From: Acidobacteriota bacterium
GTDB lineage: Bacteria > Acidobacteriota > Thermoanaerobaculia > Multivoradales > JBCCEF01
Length of the DNA stretch: 64,000 nucleotides
NCBI GenBank assembly: GCA_039028635.1
Contig: JBCCHV010000028.1
Span: 1 to 64,000, forward strand
Direction: 5' to 3'
Shown here: positions 22,482 through 31,458 of the stretch, piece after piece
Layout of the letters: every line of letters begins with the position of its first letter
Position numbering within the stretch: the first letter of the stretch is position 1
Translations under genes and position numbers: made by a program
The notes under the pieces: model-generated
What the model was told of the DNA's origin: nothing
Seen by the model: the letters and a program-made list of their open reading frames with translations, nothing else
Database searches by the model: none

Positions 22482-23906
22482 ATGAATACAGTCATCAACC
22501 CGGAGGTGGTCGCGCGCCGCGACCAATATCGTCAGGCCTTTCGCTCGGCGCCCTATTTTCCCCACGTCAAGATCGAGAGCTTCTTCACGGACGAGGCCTG
22601 CCGACGGCTGATGCGGGAGTTTCCGAGCTTCCGTCGCGAGGACGCCGTCAATGAGCTCGGCGAGGTCGGCAAGAAGGCCTGGCGCGAGCAGGTCCGCGAG
22701 CTCGGCTCGAGCTATTCGGAAGTCGACGACGTGGTGCAATCCGCCGAGTTCCTGCGCCTGATGTCGGACCTCACCGGGATTCCGGACCTGCTCTACGACC
22801 CGGCCTACATCGGAGGCGGGACCCACGAGAACCTCGACGGCACCGAGCTCGACATCCACGTCGACTTCAACTACCACCCGGAAACCCAGTGGCATCGCCG
22901 CCTCAATCTGATCGTCTTCCTCAACGAGGAGTGGCGCCCCGAGTGGGGTGGCTGCTTCGAGGTGCACCGCGATCCCTGGGATTCCGACAGCAGCGACTAC
23001 GAGTCCTTCCCGCCGTTCTTCAACGATGCGGTGATTTTCGAGACCAGCGAGCGCTCCTGGCACGGCTTCAACAAGATCCAGCTACCGGCGGAGTACCGCC
23101 ACCTGTCGCGCAAGTCCTTCGCCATCTACCTCTACACACGCGAGCGGCCGGCGGACGAGGTGGCGCCGTCCCACGCCACGGTCTACGTGCCGCGACCGCT
23201 GCCGACGCACCTGGTGCCCGGAGCGACCTTGACGGAACGCGACTTTCGCGAGGTCAAGACCCTGCTGGCCAAACGGGACCAGCAGATCCACTTCCTCTAC
23301 GAGCGTGAGAAGGAGCTCTCCCAGGCCCTCGCCGGCAACGTCTGCGCGGTCAAGGACGAGATCGCCTCGGGGCCCCTCGATCAACAGGGCGCCGACGAGC
23401 TGCGCGGACTTCTCGAGCGGCGCGAGCAGCAGATCCGCTTTCTCGAGATCCGCGAGAAGGAGTTCTCGGAGATGCTCGACGGCCTGATGGCGCGCAACCG
23501 CGAGCTCGAGGCCAAGGTCGAGCAGGCCGAGCGACCGCTACTGGTCGGCAACGCCGAGCTGCTGGCCACGCCCCAGGGTCTGTGGGACGACCGTTGGGCC
23601 GGCGCCGTGCTCGAGATCCCGCTGCGCGCCTCGGAGAGTCTCGGCGCGGTCACCATCAACGGCTTCCTGCCGGACTTCTTCCCGGAGAGTCGCGAGATCA
23701 CCCTCAGCCTCGGCAGTCACCGCCAATCGGCCACCGTCGGCCGCGGCCCGATGGAGATTTCCCTGCCGATTTCCCTGGCGGCGGGCAGCGAGGAGACCCT
23801 GCGGGTCGAGACCGCCGGCACGCTGCAGCCCAAAGCGGTGGGTCTGTCGGAGGATCCGCGCCATCTCGCCTTCCAGCTCAGCTCCGTGGTGGTTTCGGCG
23901 TCATGA
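22482..23906 (+). CDS. 2-oxoglutarate/Fe(II) oxygenase with coiled coil and C-terminal beta domain
   Basis: A 474-residue cytosolic-looking protein. Residues 1-220 are a prolyl-hydroxylase-like double-stranded beta helix: iron ligands His126-x-Asp128 (H-V-D-F-N-Y) and His194 (S-W-H-G-F), with Arg210 placed to bind 2-oxoglutarate. Residues about 250-345 form a coiled coil with two related blocks (L-A-K-R-D-Q-Q-I and L-E-R-R-E-Q-Q-I). The last 120 residues are a beta-sandwich-like domain. Similar oxygenases hydroxylate proteins or modify sugars and lipids; the substrate is unknown. Its stop overlaps the start of the cyclase-family gene (ATGA). Confidence 0.78.
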   Translation: MNTVINPEVVARRDQYRQAFRSAPYFPHVKIESFFTDEACRRLMREFPSFRREDAVNELGEVGKKAWREQVRELGSSYSEVDDVVQSAEFLRLMSDLTGIPDLLYDPAYIGGGTHENLDGTELDIHVDFNYHPETQWHRRLNLIVFLNEEWRPEWGGCFEVHRDPWDSDSSDYESFPPFFNDAVIFETSERSWHGFNKIQLPAEYRHLSRKSFAIYLYTRERPADEVAPSHATVYVPRPLPTHLVPGATLTERDFREVKTLLAKRDQQIHFLYEREKELSQALAGNVCAVKDEIASGPLDQQGADELRGLLERREQQIRFLEIREKEFSEMLDGLMARNRELEAKVEQAERPLLVGNAELLATPQGLWDDRWAGAVLEIPLRASESLGAVTINGFLPDFFPESREITLSLGSHRQSATVGRGPMEISLPISLAAGSEETLRVETAGTLQPKAVGLSEDPRHLAFQLSSVVVSAS

Positions 23907-24739
23907 TCGGCACAGCTTCACGCCCCTTCCTCGGCCTCCTCGCCAGGCTCGCGACGCTCGTCCTCACCCTCGTCCTCGCACCCGGCGCCGCCGGCCTCGA
24001 CCTCTCCGGCTACCGCATGGTGGACCTGAGCCACTCGTTCAATCAGGACACCCTCTACTGGCCGACCTCGCCGACGCGCTTCGAGAAGCAGGAGATCGCC
24101 TACGGCAAGACCGAGGGCGGCTGGTTCTACTCCGCCTTTTCGGTCTGTCTGCCGGAGCACGGCGGCACCCATCTCGACGCTCCGCTGCACTTCGCGGAAG
24201 GTGCCCACGCCACCGACGAGATGCCGCTCAGCGACCTGATCGCGCCGGCGGTGGTGATCGACGTCACGGCCGCCGCCGCCAAAGACCGCGACTACCGCCT
24301 GACGGTGGCGGATCTCGCGGCCCATGAGAAGCGCCACGGCAAGATCGCCCCGGGGACCATCGTCATCCTCAAGACCGGCTGGAGCCGCTACTGGCCGCAA
24401 GCCAAGGCCTATCTCGGGGATGACACCCGCGGCGATGCCAGCAAGCTGAGCTTTCCGAGCTACGGCGCCGAAGCCACCAAGATTCTGGTCGAAGAGCGGC
24501 GCGTCGTCCTGCTGGGCGTCGATACGGCGTCGATCGACTATGGCAAGTCGCAAGACTTCCCGGTCCACCGCATCAGCGCCGCACGCAACGTTGGAGGCCT
24601 CGAGAACCTCACCAACCTCGACCAACTTCCGGCCACCGGCGCCTACGTCATCGCGCTGCCGATGAAGATCGAGGGCGGCTCCGGTGGCCCGGTGCGAGTC
24701 GTCGCCCTGGTGCCGCAGGAGACCGACGCCAAGGACTGA
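23903..24739 (+). CDS. Cyclase-family (kynurenine-formamidase-like) metal hydrolase, exported
   Basis: A 278-residue protein with an N-terminal hydrophobic export segment (about 10-31) and the metal-binding signature HGGTHLDAPLHF (86-97) of the cyclase/kynurenine formamidase superfamily, with later D-T-A-S-I-D-Y. Family members hydrolyse formamide or amide bonds using Zn or Mn. The export signal and lack of kyn genes nearby argue against tryptophan degradation. It overlaps the oxygenase stop by four bases, so both are coupled. A hairpin terminator follows. Confidence 0.82.
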   Translation: MIGTASRPFLGLLARLATLVLTLVLAPGAAGLDLSGYRMVDLSHSFNQDTLYWPTSPTRFEKQEIAYGKTEGGWFYSAFSVCLPEHGGTHLDAPLHFAEGAHATDEMPLSDLIAPAVVIDVTAAAAKDRDYRLTVADLAAHEKRHGKIAPGTIVILKTGWSRYWPQAKAYLGDDTRGDASKLSFPSYGAEATKILVEERRVVLLGVDTASIDYGKSQDFPVHRISAARNVGGLENLTNLDQLPATGAYVIALPMKIEGGSGGPVRVVALVPQETDAKD

Positions 24740-24767
24740 AGCTCCAAGAGGCCCGAATGGCATTCGA

Positions 24768-24789
24768 AAGGGGGCCGGTCGGCCCCCTT
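24768..24789. terminator. Hairpin between convergent genes
   Basis: Stem AAGGGGGCC / GGCCCCCTT (24768-24776 with 24781-24789) with loop GGTC. It lies between the cyclase stop (24739) and the convergent TonB receptor stop (24818), and has A/T ends on both strands. It probably works in both directions. Confidence 0.65.
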
Positions 24790-24817
24790 CGTCGCCCAGA
24801 GATCCGTTGAGAGCGGA

Positions 24818-27097
24818 CTAGAACCGCGTCGCGATCTCCAGCCCGATGGTGCGCGGCTCGTTCACCATCGCAGTGATGTTGTTGAAGTCGATGCCGTTGC
24901 GGATCACCAGCTCGTCGGTGATGTTGCGACCGTAGAGGGAGATCTCCGTATTGCCGCTGGCGAGGACGTAGCCCAGCCGCAGGCCGACCTCGAAGCTGTC
25001 GTCGCGAAACTCTTCCGACTCGTAGAGGAAGAACTGCTTCTCGTCGTGGTAGGCCCAGTCGACGCTACCGAGCAGCAGGCCGCGGCCAAGGGGCTTGCGG
25101 TAGTCGACGACGCCGTTGAAGATCCACTCCGGCGAATGCGGCAGGCTGTTGCCATCGACCAGGGCACCATCCGGCGTGATCGGGTCGAGCACCGTGCAGC
25201 CACCACCGCACGGCGCCACCGTCAGGTCCGGATCGTCGATCTCGGTGTTGTTGTTGCTCAGCCCCAAGGTGACCAACCACTCCGCCGTCGGCGCAAGGGC
25301 GAGCTCGAGCTCGAAGCCATAGCCATCGGTGGTGTCGGCGTTGAGTAGCGTCGCGGTGTTGAACTCACCACCCACCGCGATGATCTGCTGACCGTCGACC
25401 TCGTACTGGTAGAGGGAGGCGTTGAGACGCACCTTGCGGTCGGCGAGCTCCGACTTTACGCCCACCTCGGTCGAGAAGATCTCCTCCTCGTCGGCCACGC
25501 TGACACAGTTGGTGGCCGGATTCTGGCCGCCCTCGAAGTCCGGACAGAACAAGATTCGCCCCTGGATGCTGGGGGCGCGGAAACCGGTGGCAACTCGACC
25601 GTAGACGTTGACATTATCGGTGGCCTCGTAGGTTCCGGTGAGATCCCAACTGGTGAAGTCGGTGTCGGTGCTGCGCTCGATCGGAGCCGAGGTCGGGGTC
25701 TGGAAGGTGGGATCTGGGCGCTCGGCGGAGAAGTCCTTCTCGTCGTTCGAGAAACGCAGCCCGGCCTCCACCGAAAAGCGATCCGTGACCTCGAAATCGA
25801 CGGATCCGAAGAGGGCCCAGGCCTCGGCCTGCTGGGTTTGCGTCGCCAAGCCCTCGAGGGCGCCACCGGCGAGACTCAGGAAGCTGAAGCTCTCGATCTC
25901 GAGGTCTTCGTCGAACAGGAAGGCTCCGATCAGCCAGTCGACCTTCTCATCCCCGTTGCTGGCGACCCGAATCTCCTGAGTGAACTGATCGAGACTCGGA
26001 ATGCCGTCCGCCGATTCCGCCGGAAAGGGAATGAAGCCCGGCCCCGAGGGCGGCGCGAAGACGGCGCCGAAACCGCCGTCGACATCGCCGCGGCTGAAGA
26101 ACTCGAGGGTCTCGAAGGCGGTGATCGAGGTCAGGGTCGCGCCCCCGAAGTCGTACTCGAGACGCAGGCTGCCGCCCAGACCCTCGACGTCCTGGGTGTT
26201 CTGGCCATCTTGGCTCACCTCGTCGCGCTCGAAGCCCCCGACCAACCGGTTGGTGCCGGTCTCGATGGCGTTGGCGCGGAAGATGCGAGCAGTGCCATCG
26301 GTGTCCCAGCCGTGCACGCTCAGCAGACCGCTGAAGCGCTCATTGGGCTGCCACAAGAGCTGCAGCCGGAGGGCGCCGGTGGTGTAGCCGCCGAGGGCAT
26401 CGTCCTCGCCGGTGAAGGTGTTGTCGACCCAATCGCTACGTCCCTGATAGAGCGCCGAAAGGCGTGCCGACACGGTGTCCGAGAGGGCGCCGCCGAAGGC
26501 CGCCTGAACCTCGCTGGTATTGAACATGCCCCAGGACGCCCGCACCATGGAATCGCGAGTCTGGGAGGGGCGAACGGTTTCGAACTTGATCGCGCCGGCC
26601 GGCGTGTTGCGCCCGAACAGGCTGCCTTGGGGACCACGCAGAACCTCCACCCGGTCGAGGTCGAACAGGGGCTTGCCCTTGAGGACCGGGTTCTCGAGCA
26701 CCACCTCGTCATAGAGCATCGAGACCGGCTGCGAGGCGTTGAGGTCGAAGTCCGTGTTGCCGAGCCCGCGGACGTAGAAGCGCGGGAAGGCACGGCCAAA
26801 GGACGACTCCGCAATCACGCTCGGCACCCGGCCGGAGAGGGTCCGCACATCGCCGCCGCCAGCGGTGATGTTCTGCACCTGCTCGGTCGAGAGGGTCGAG
26901 ATCGAGACCGAGACATCGCGCTGGTCCTCCTCCCGCTTCTGTGCCGTCACGACGATCGTGTCGAGCACAGCAACCGGTTCCTCGGCCTCCTCAGCGGCGT
27001 CTTCCTGCGCCACCAACGGCAGCGTCCAGAGCAGCGCGAAAGCCAGCCAAAGCACGATCCCCCAATTCTTTCCCCAGTCGAGCCCTGTCATCCCCAT
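24818..27097 (-). CDS. TonB-dependent outer-membrane receptor
   Basis: A 759-residue receptor: signal peptide (to about residue 31, V-A-Q), TonB-box-like D-T-I-V-V-T-A-Q-K, plug domain with L-R-G-P-Q-G-S-L-F-G-R-N-T-P-A-G-A, then a 22-strand barrel ending in an aromatic residue (A-T-R-F). This plug form is close to the receptors called FyuA/IroN-like or pesticin-type in annotations, many of which take up siderophores, vitamins or plant-derived compounds. No ligand is indicated by neighbours. The start could be two codons later. A terminator separates it from the upstream 27244 gene, so it likely has its own promoter between 27098 and 27182. Confidence 0.9.
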   Translation of the reverse strand: MGMTGLDWGKNWGIVLWLAFALLWTLPLVAQEDAAEEAEEPVAVLDTIVVTAQKREEDQRDVSVSISTLSTEQVQNITAGGGDVRTLSGRVPSVIAESSFGRAFPRFYVRGLGNTDFDLNASQPVSMLYDEVVLENPVLKGKPLFDLDRVEVLRGPQGSLFGRNTPAGAIKFETVRPSQTRDSMVRASWGMFNTSEVQAAFGGALSDTVSARLSALYQGRSDWVDNTFTGEDDALGGYTTGALRLQLLWQPNERFSGLLSVHGWDTDGTARIFRANAIETGTNRLVGGFERDEVSQDGQNTQDVEGLGGSLRLEYDFGGATLTSITAFETLEFFSRGDVDGGFGAVFAPPSGPGFIPFPAESADGIPSLDQFTQEIRVASNGDEKVDWLIGAFLFDEDLEIESFSFLSLAGGALEGLATQTQQAEAWALFGSVDFEVTDRFSVEAGLRFSNDEKDFSAERPDPTFQTPTSAPIERSTDTDFTSWDLTGTYEATDNVNVYGRVATGFRAPSIQGRILFCPDFEGGQNPATNCVSVADEEEIFSTEVGVKSELADRKVRLNASLYQYEVDGQQIIAVGGEFNTATLLNADTTDGYGFELELALAPTAEWLVTLGLSNNNTEIDDPDLTVAPCGGGCTVLDPITPDGALVDGNSLPHSPEWIFNGVVDYRKPLGRGLLLGSVDWAYHDEKQFFLYESEEFRDDSFEVGLRLGYVLASGNTEISLYGRNITDELVIRNGIDFNNITAMVNEPRTIGLEIATRF

Positions 27098-27182
27098 GAT
27101 CCCCTTTCCAAAGAAATTTCGCGAAGTCTAGCAGGGCGAAGGGACTCTCCAGCCGGAACCGAAAGGCTCCTCAATCAACCAA

Positions 27183-27210
27183 AAAGCCCCACCTGAGAAG
27201 GTGGGGCTTT
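27183..27210 (-). terminator. Rho-independent terminator of the DUF11-type gene
   Basis: A 12-bp stem (27183-27194 with 27199-27210) with loop GAGA; read on the minus strand it is followed by a T run (GCTTTTTGG). It lies 34 bases past the stop of the large surface protein gene. It is the best-formed intrinsic terminator on this strand. Confidence 0.85.
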
Positions 27211-27243
27211 CGGAGCGAGAAGGCTGCTCAGAGGGCCGACGGA

Positions 27244-30200
27244 CTATTTGCGAAGACCTTTACCGTCGTCATCATCGTCGTCGTCGTCATCGTCGTCGTC
27301 GTCATCGTCGTCGTCGTCATCGTCGTCTTCTTCGTCATCCTCCTCATCGTCCTCTTCGTCATCTTCCTCCTCATCGTCCTCTTCGTCATCTTCCTCGTCT
27401 TCGTTCTCGTCATCTTCTTCGTCTTCGCCACCATTTTGCTGCCGCTCGACCCAGGCACGCATCGCTCCCCGCCGACAGCCGAACTTGCGATGGCCATTGC
27501 CGAGTCCGAGCTCTTCGATGATCTGTTCACAAGAACAACCGGCCGTATCGGTGGTGGTGAAGACCTGCGGCGTATTGCCGCGAGCCACCGTGTCGAAGAT
27601 GAAGTCGGCATCGACCAGGGCATAGCGGTTGGGACGCAGATAGCGCGTCGGGACGCTTTCCGGAATGACCGTGTCGGGACAGACGTCGTCCGCATCGAGC
27701 ACCCCGTCGTCATCGCTATCGAGGTCCGGCTCCACCACCGTCAGGACCGCTGTTGCCGGAGCTCCCAGTGGAATGCCGTCGACGAACAGCTCGCTGGTGA
27801 CGTTGGTGTAGTCCCCCGCCGGCGTGCTTGCCGGCACCGCAACATCGACACTGAAGGTGCAGGAGCCACCGGGGAGCAGACTGCCGTCGTTCAGTGTCAG
27901 GAACGAAGTGCCCTCGAGCGCCGAGCCCGCGCCGCAGACATCGGCAACCGGCAGTCCAACGGCGACCAGTCCGGTGACCACCGCCTCGAGATCGTCGCTG
28001 AAGAACAGGCGCGAAACTCCCGACGTCGCACTCTCATTGCGGATCGTAAAGCTCAGACTGACGGTTCCGCCGGCCTCGGCGGTCCCCGAGAAGGCCTTCT
28101 CGAAAGACAGGAAGTCGATCAGCAATGTATCCGTCGCGACGCCACCGGAAACCTTGATGCCGCCAACGGAGCCGGTGACCTCACTGGTTGTGTTGAGGAT
28201 CTCGGTACCCAGTTGGACATCCGCAGGCACCGACAGAACGAGATCGAAGGTGCACGACGCTCCCGCCGCCAAGGTGCCGCCGGAGAAGCTCACCAAATCC
28301 GTTCCGGTCACCGCCGAGCCGATCCCGCAAACGTCGGCGAGATCCCCACTGATGCTGGCGAGGCCGGTCAGGGCCGCCGCCAGATCGTCCGAGAAGGCGA
28401 TCGCCTCCACCGTCTCGCTGGCGCTGGTGTTGCTGACCGTGAAGCGCAGAGTCACGTTGCCACCCGGTGCCACCGGGTCGTCGATGAACTCCTTGCTCAG
28501 AGCGAGCACATCGGCGGCGACAGTCAGGAAATCGGTGGCATTCGGGAAGAAGATCTGCTGACCATCGATCGTTCCCCGGAAGGATGTCGTGGTGCTGACG
28601 TAGCTGTCCGGTACGGTGCTCGCCGGCACCGACAGGACGATGTCGAAGGTGCACGATGCCCCAGGGGCCAGCTCGCCGTTCAGGAAGGCCAGCAGCGTGT
28701 TGCCTCCGGAGCCAGCCACAGTCGACCCGACTCCGCAGACGTCGGTGAGCGGCAGTCCGGTGCCGGTCATGTTGTCGACCGCGGCATCGAGATCGTCGGT
28801 GAAGAAGATCGCCGTCGCGGTCGCCGTCGCACTCTCGTTCTGAATCGTGTAGCGCAACGTGACGTCGCCTCCCGGGAGCACCGGATCATCGACGAACTCC
28901 TTGCTCAGGGTGAGGCCGGCCACCAGCAGGTCGTCGTTCGCCGGGGCCGAGATGGCAGTCAACCCCGCCACCGTCGACGAGACCGCGCTGGTGGTGTTGC
29001 CGTAGGAGCCCGGGGCCGCGCCGGCCGGCACCGCAAGGCTCACCGAGAAGGTGCAAGAGCCCCCGACCGGCAGGTTGCCGCCGGTGAGCAGCAGCGTCAT
29101 GTCACCGCTCAGGGTCGAGCCGACGCCACAGACGTCGGTCGCCGGCAAGCCGGTGGCGACCAGTCCGGAAAGGGTGGCGTCGAGGTCGTCGGTGAAGGTG
29201 ATGTCGCTGGCCGCGAAGCCCGCTTCTTCTCCGACGACCAGCGTGAACTGCAAGGTCACCGTCCCTCCGGCCGCGACCGGATCGTCGACGAAGCTCTTGG
29301 ACAGCCGCGGGCCGGCCACGATCACCAGGTCATCGGAGGCCGCGGCCCCCTCCACCAGACTCTTGCCGATCTCTCCAGTGATCGTCGACGTGACGTTGGG
29401 ATAGGTCCCGGGGGCGGCTCCCTGGTCGACATTGAGCACGAAGCTGAAGGTGCAAGTCGCACCGGCCGCCAGGCTCGCGCCGGTGACCGATATGGTGGCC
29501 CCGGTGCTGCCGGAGTCGGGCGTGAAGGTCGCCACCGAGCTCGGTCCGCAGAAGCCATTTGCCGGCAGAGAAGCCACCGTCGGCGTCTCCGAGGCGAGAA
29601 CATCGCTGAAGGCCAGCAGGGTGGCTTCGGCGTCGGGGCTGGTGTTGATGATCGAAAACTCCAGGGTGACCGTTCCACCGGCTCCCACCGGATCGTCGAC
29701 GAAGCTCTTGGTGAGCACCGGCACCGCCTGCACGAACAACCGGTCGCTGGCCTGGTTGCCCGTCGACGGCGTGCCGTCGACCTCGCCGGTCACCGCGCTG
29801 GTGGTGTTCAGGTAGTCACCGGGAGCAGCGCCGGCCGGCACCTGCAGCGTCACCGTGAAGGTGCAGCTTCCCTCCGCCGGCAAATTGCCACCGGTCAAGG
29901 AGAGATTGCTCGTACCGCTGAGCTGAGATCCCGAGCCGCAGGGATCGGCAGGAGGTGTTCCGACCGCTTCAAGACCGGCCAGGACCGCCGACAGGTCATC
30001 CGTAAAGGAGAGCGCCGAAGCCGCGGAGCGGCGGTCGAGGTTGCGCACCGTGAAGCGCAGGTCGACGGTGCTTCCCGGAGCCACCGGATCGTCGACGAAC
30101 TCTTTGGTCAACGACAGGCGCTGGACATCGACGGTCAGCACCGCACCGGCCTTGCCGCTCGATCGGCTGGGCCCGAAACCGGAGGTCGAGGTGAGATCCC

Positions 30201-30978
30201 CGGTGGTGTTGCCAAGAGCCCCGATGCTGTTGCCCAACACGTCAACGGAAACCGTACAGCTCGCTCCCGCAGCGACGGTGGCATCCTGGAAGAAGGCCGG
30301 AGCGAAGGTCACCGAGCCAGAACCAGATACCGCCGTCACGACACCACCGCCACAGGTGTTCGAGGCCGTCGCAGGGCTGGCGACGACCATGCCGGAGGGC
30401 AGGTTGTCGATGAAAGCGAGGTTCGCCGCGGAAGCACCGTTGGCGGTGTTGTCGATGGTGAAGGTCAGGGTCGATCGACCGCCAAAGAACACCGTGCTCG
30501 GCGAAAAGCTCTTGGTGAAGCCCGGCCGATCGGTGGCCACCGTCAGGGTTGCCGAAGCGGGACCGCTATTGCCGGCGTCCGAGGTCAGGTCACCGGAGGT
30601 GTTGGTCACCGCCCCCGGAGTCGCCGATGTGACTTCGACGCTGACGGAGCAAGCCCCGGCGGCCCCGACGCCACCGCCACTCAGACTGACCGCCGACCCG
30701 CCTGAGGATGCCGAAACGGTGCCAAGGCAGCCATTGACGACATTGGCCGGTGCCGCCACCGTGACGCCCGCCGGGAGGGTATTCGCAAAGGCCAGCCCGC
30801 GAACCGGTCCTCCGGCGGAGTTGTCGATATCGAAGCGCAAGGTGGTGACGCTCCCCGGACCGATGGTGTCGGGAGCGAAGCTGGCGCTGAAGCCGGGCTG
30901 TCCCGCAGCCGGCAAGGCGAGCGAAAGCAGAGCGACGAGGAGAAAACCCCAACTGCGGGTCCACTGCGAAAAACTCAT
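27244..30978 (-). CDS. Large surface protein with repeated DUF11-like domains and poly-Asp tail
   Basis: A 1244-residue exported protein: signal peptide (ending P-A-A-G-Q near residue 27), then about nine copies of a 120-residue beta domain of DUF11 type. Most copies start K-x-F-V-D-D-P-V-x-x-G-G-T-V-T-L and contain P-x-x-D-V-C-G-x-G-S. A D-x-D-x-D-D-D-G Ca2+-binding-like segment follows, then a 70-residue region with two Cys, and an Asp/Glu tail with 21 Asp in a row before G-K-G-L-R-K. AGGGAG 6 bases before the ATG at 30978 fixes the start. It is probably an adhesin or surface-layer-like protein. Expanded Asp coding is noted separately. Confidence 0.82.
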   Translation of the reverse strand: MSFSQWTRSWGFLLVALLSLALPAAGQPGFSASFAPDTIGPGSVTTLRFDIDNSAGGPVRGLAFANTLPAGVTVAAPANVVNGCLGTVSASSGGSAVSLSGGGVGAAGACSVSVEVTSATPGAVTNTSGDLTSDAGNSGPASATLTVATDRPGFTKSFSPSTVFFGGRSTLTFTIDNTANGASAANLAFIDNLPSGMVVASPATASNTCGGGVVTAVSGSGSVTFAPAFFQDATVAAGASCTVSVDVLGNSIGALGNTTGDLTSTSGFGPSRSSGKAGAVLTVDVQRLSLTKEFVDDPVAPGSTVDLRFTVRNLDRRSAASALSFTDDLSAVLAGLEAVGTPPADPCGSGSQLSGTSNLSLTGGNLPAEGSCTFTVTLQVPAGAAPGDYLNTTSAVTGEVDGTPSTGNQASDRLFVQAVPVLTKSFVDDPVGAGGTVTLEFSIINTSPDAEATLLAFSDVLASETPTVASLPANGFCGPSSVATFTPDSGSTGATISVTGASLAAGATCTFSFVLNVDQGAAPGTYPNVTSTITGEIGKSLVEGAAASDDLVIVAGPRLSKSFVDDPVAAGGTVTLQFTLVVGEEAGFAASDITFTDDLDATLSGLVATGLPATDVCGVGSTLSGDMTLLLTGGNLPVGGSCTFSVSLAVPAGAAPGSYGNTTSAVSSTVAGLTAISAPANDDLLVAGLTLSKEFVDDPVLPGGDVTLRYTIQNESATATATAIFFTDDLDAAVDNMTGTGLPLTDVCGVGSTVAGSGGNTLLAFLNGELAPGASCTFDIVLSVPASTVPDSYVSTTTSFRGTIDGQQIFFPNATDFLTVAADVLALSKEFIDDPVAPGGNVTLRFTVSNTSASETVEAIAFSDDLAAALTGLASISGDLADVCGIGSAVTGTDLVSFSGGTLAAGASCTFDLVLSVPADVQLGTEILNTTSEVTGSVGGIKVSGGVATDTLLIDFLSFEKAFSGTAEAGGTVSLSFTIRNESATSGVSRLFFSDDLEAVVTGLVAVGLPVADVCGAGSALEGTSFLTLNDGSLLPGGSCTFSVDVAVPASTPAGDYTNVTSELFVDGIPLGAPATAVLTVVEPDLDSDDDGVLDADDVCPDTVIPESVPTRYLRPNRYALVDADFIFDTVARGNTPQVFTTTDTAGCSCEQIIEELGLGNGHRKFGCRRGAMRAWVERQQNGGEDEEDDENEDEEDDEEDDEEEDDEEDDEEDDEEDDDDDDDDDDDDDDDDDDDDDGKGLRK
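27265..27327 (-). repeat. Trinucleotide microsatellite coding for poly-Asp
   Basis: Twenty-one successive GAC/GAT codons (read on the minus strand) within the end of the surface protein gene. On the + strand they form a higher-order 15-base unit, ATC plus four GTC, repeated three times. Flanking sequence continues as GAA/GAG/GAC mixtures to about 27425. Confidence 0.9.
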
Positions 30979-31458
30979 GGCGAACTCCCTACAAGGCAAT
31001 TGAACAGGAGACCCGACCCCAAAGTCCCAGTCGGGGCGTCATCGGAGGGCGCTGTCGACTCGCCCGAACTCGCCGGAGGTTCGAAGGCGTCTCAAACAAG
31101 AAATTGGAAATTTACAGAACCATCGTAGACCCTCCTGGCGTCGCTGACAAATAGCCCCATCGATCTATCCAACGCTTCTAACCCTTTTAAATAGAGTAAT
31201 TTCCAGGACGCAATCGATGCATCCATGCGGTCGGCCGCGACCGCACCGGCACCACGAGGGGACCAGCCGCTGCTCCTCCGGCCAACCTTTCGCGAGGCCC
31301 TCGGCGCCACGGCAGCAGGCGATCTGCAGGCGCCTCGGACCGCGACACGCTGGCACCAAAACCGCGATTCAAATCTCGGCGCGTTACGCTATTGTCGAAT
31401 AAGGACAAGTGTCACAAAATACATGGCCGCGATGTTCGACTTGCTCGAGGAGGTCTTC
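30979..31458. other. Intergenic stretch between divergent genes
   Basis: About 480 bases with no supported gene. Two AT-rich patches (31095-31120 and 31170-31205) probably hold the promoter of the minus-strand surface protein gene. GGAAATTTAC near 31106 and GTAATTTCC near 31195 are imperfect inverted copies. Frames that extend the next gene upstream to 31225 lack a ribosome binding site. Confidence 0.45.

Noticed and set aside
27436-30705. A 1089-codon open frame on the + strand
   Set aside because: It is antisense to the DUF11-like surface protein, whose signal peptide, repeats, ribosome binding site and terminator are all clear. High GC removes stop codons from the opposite strand.
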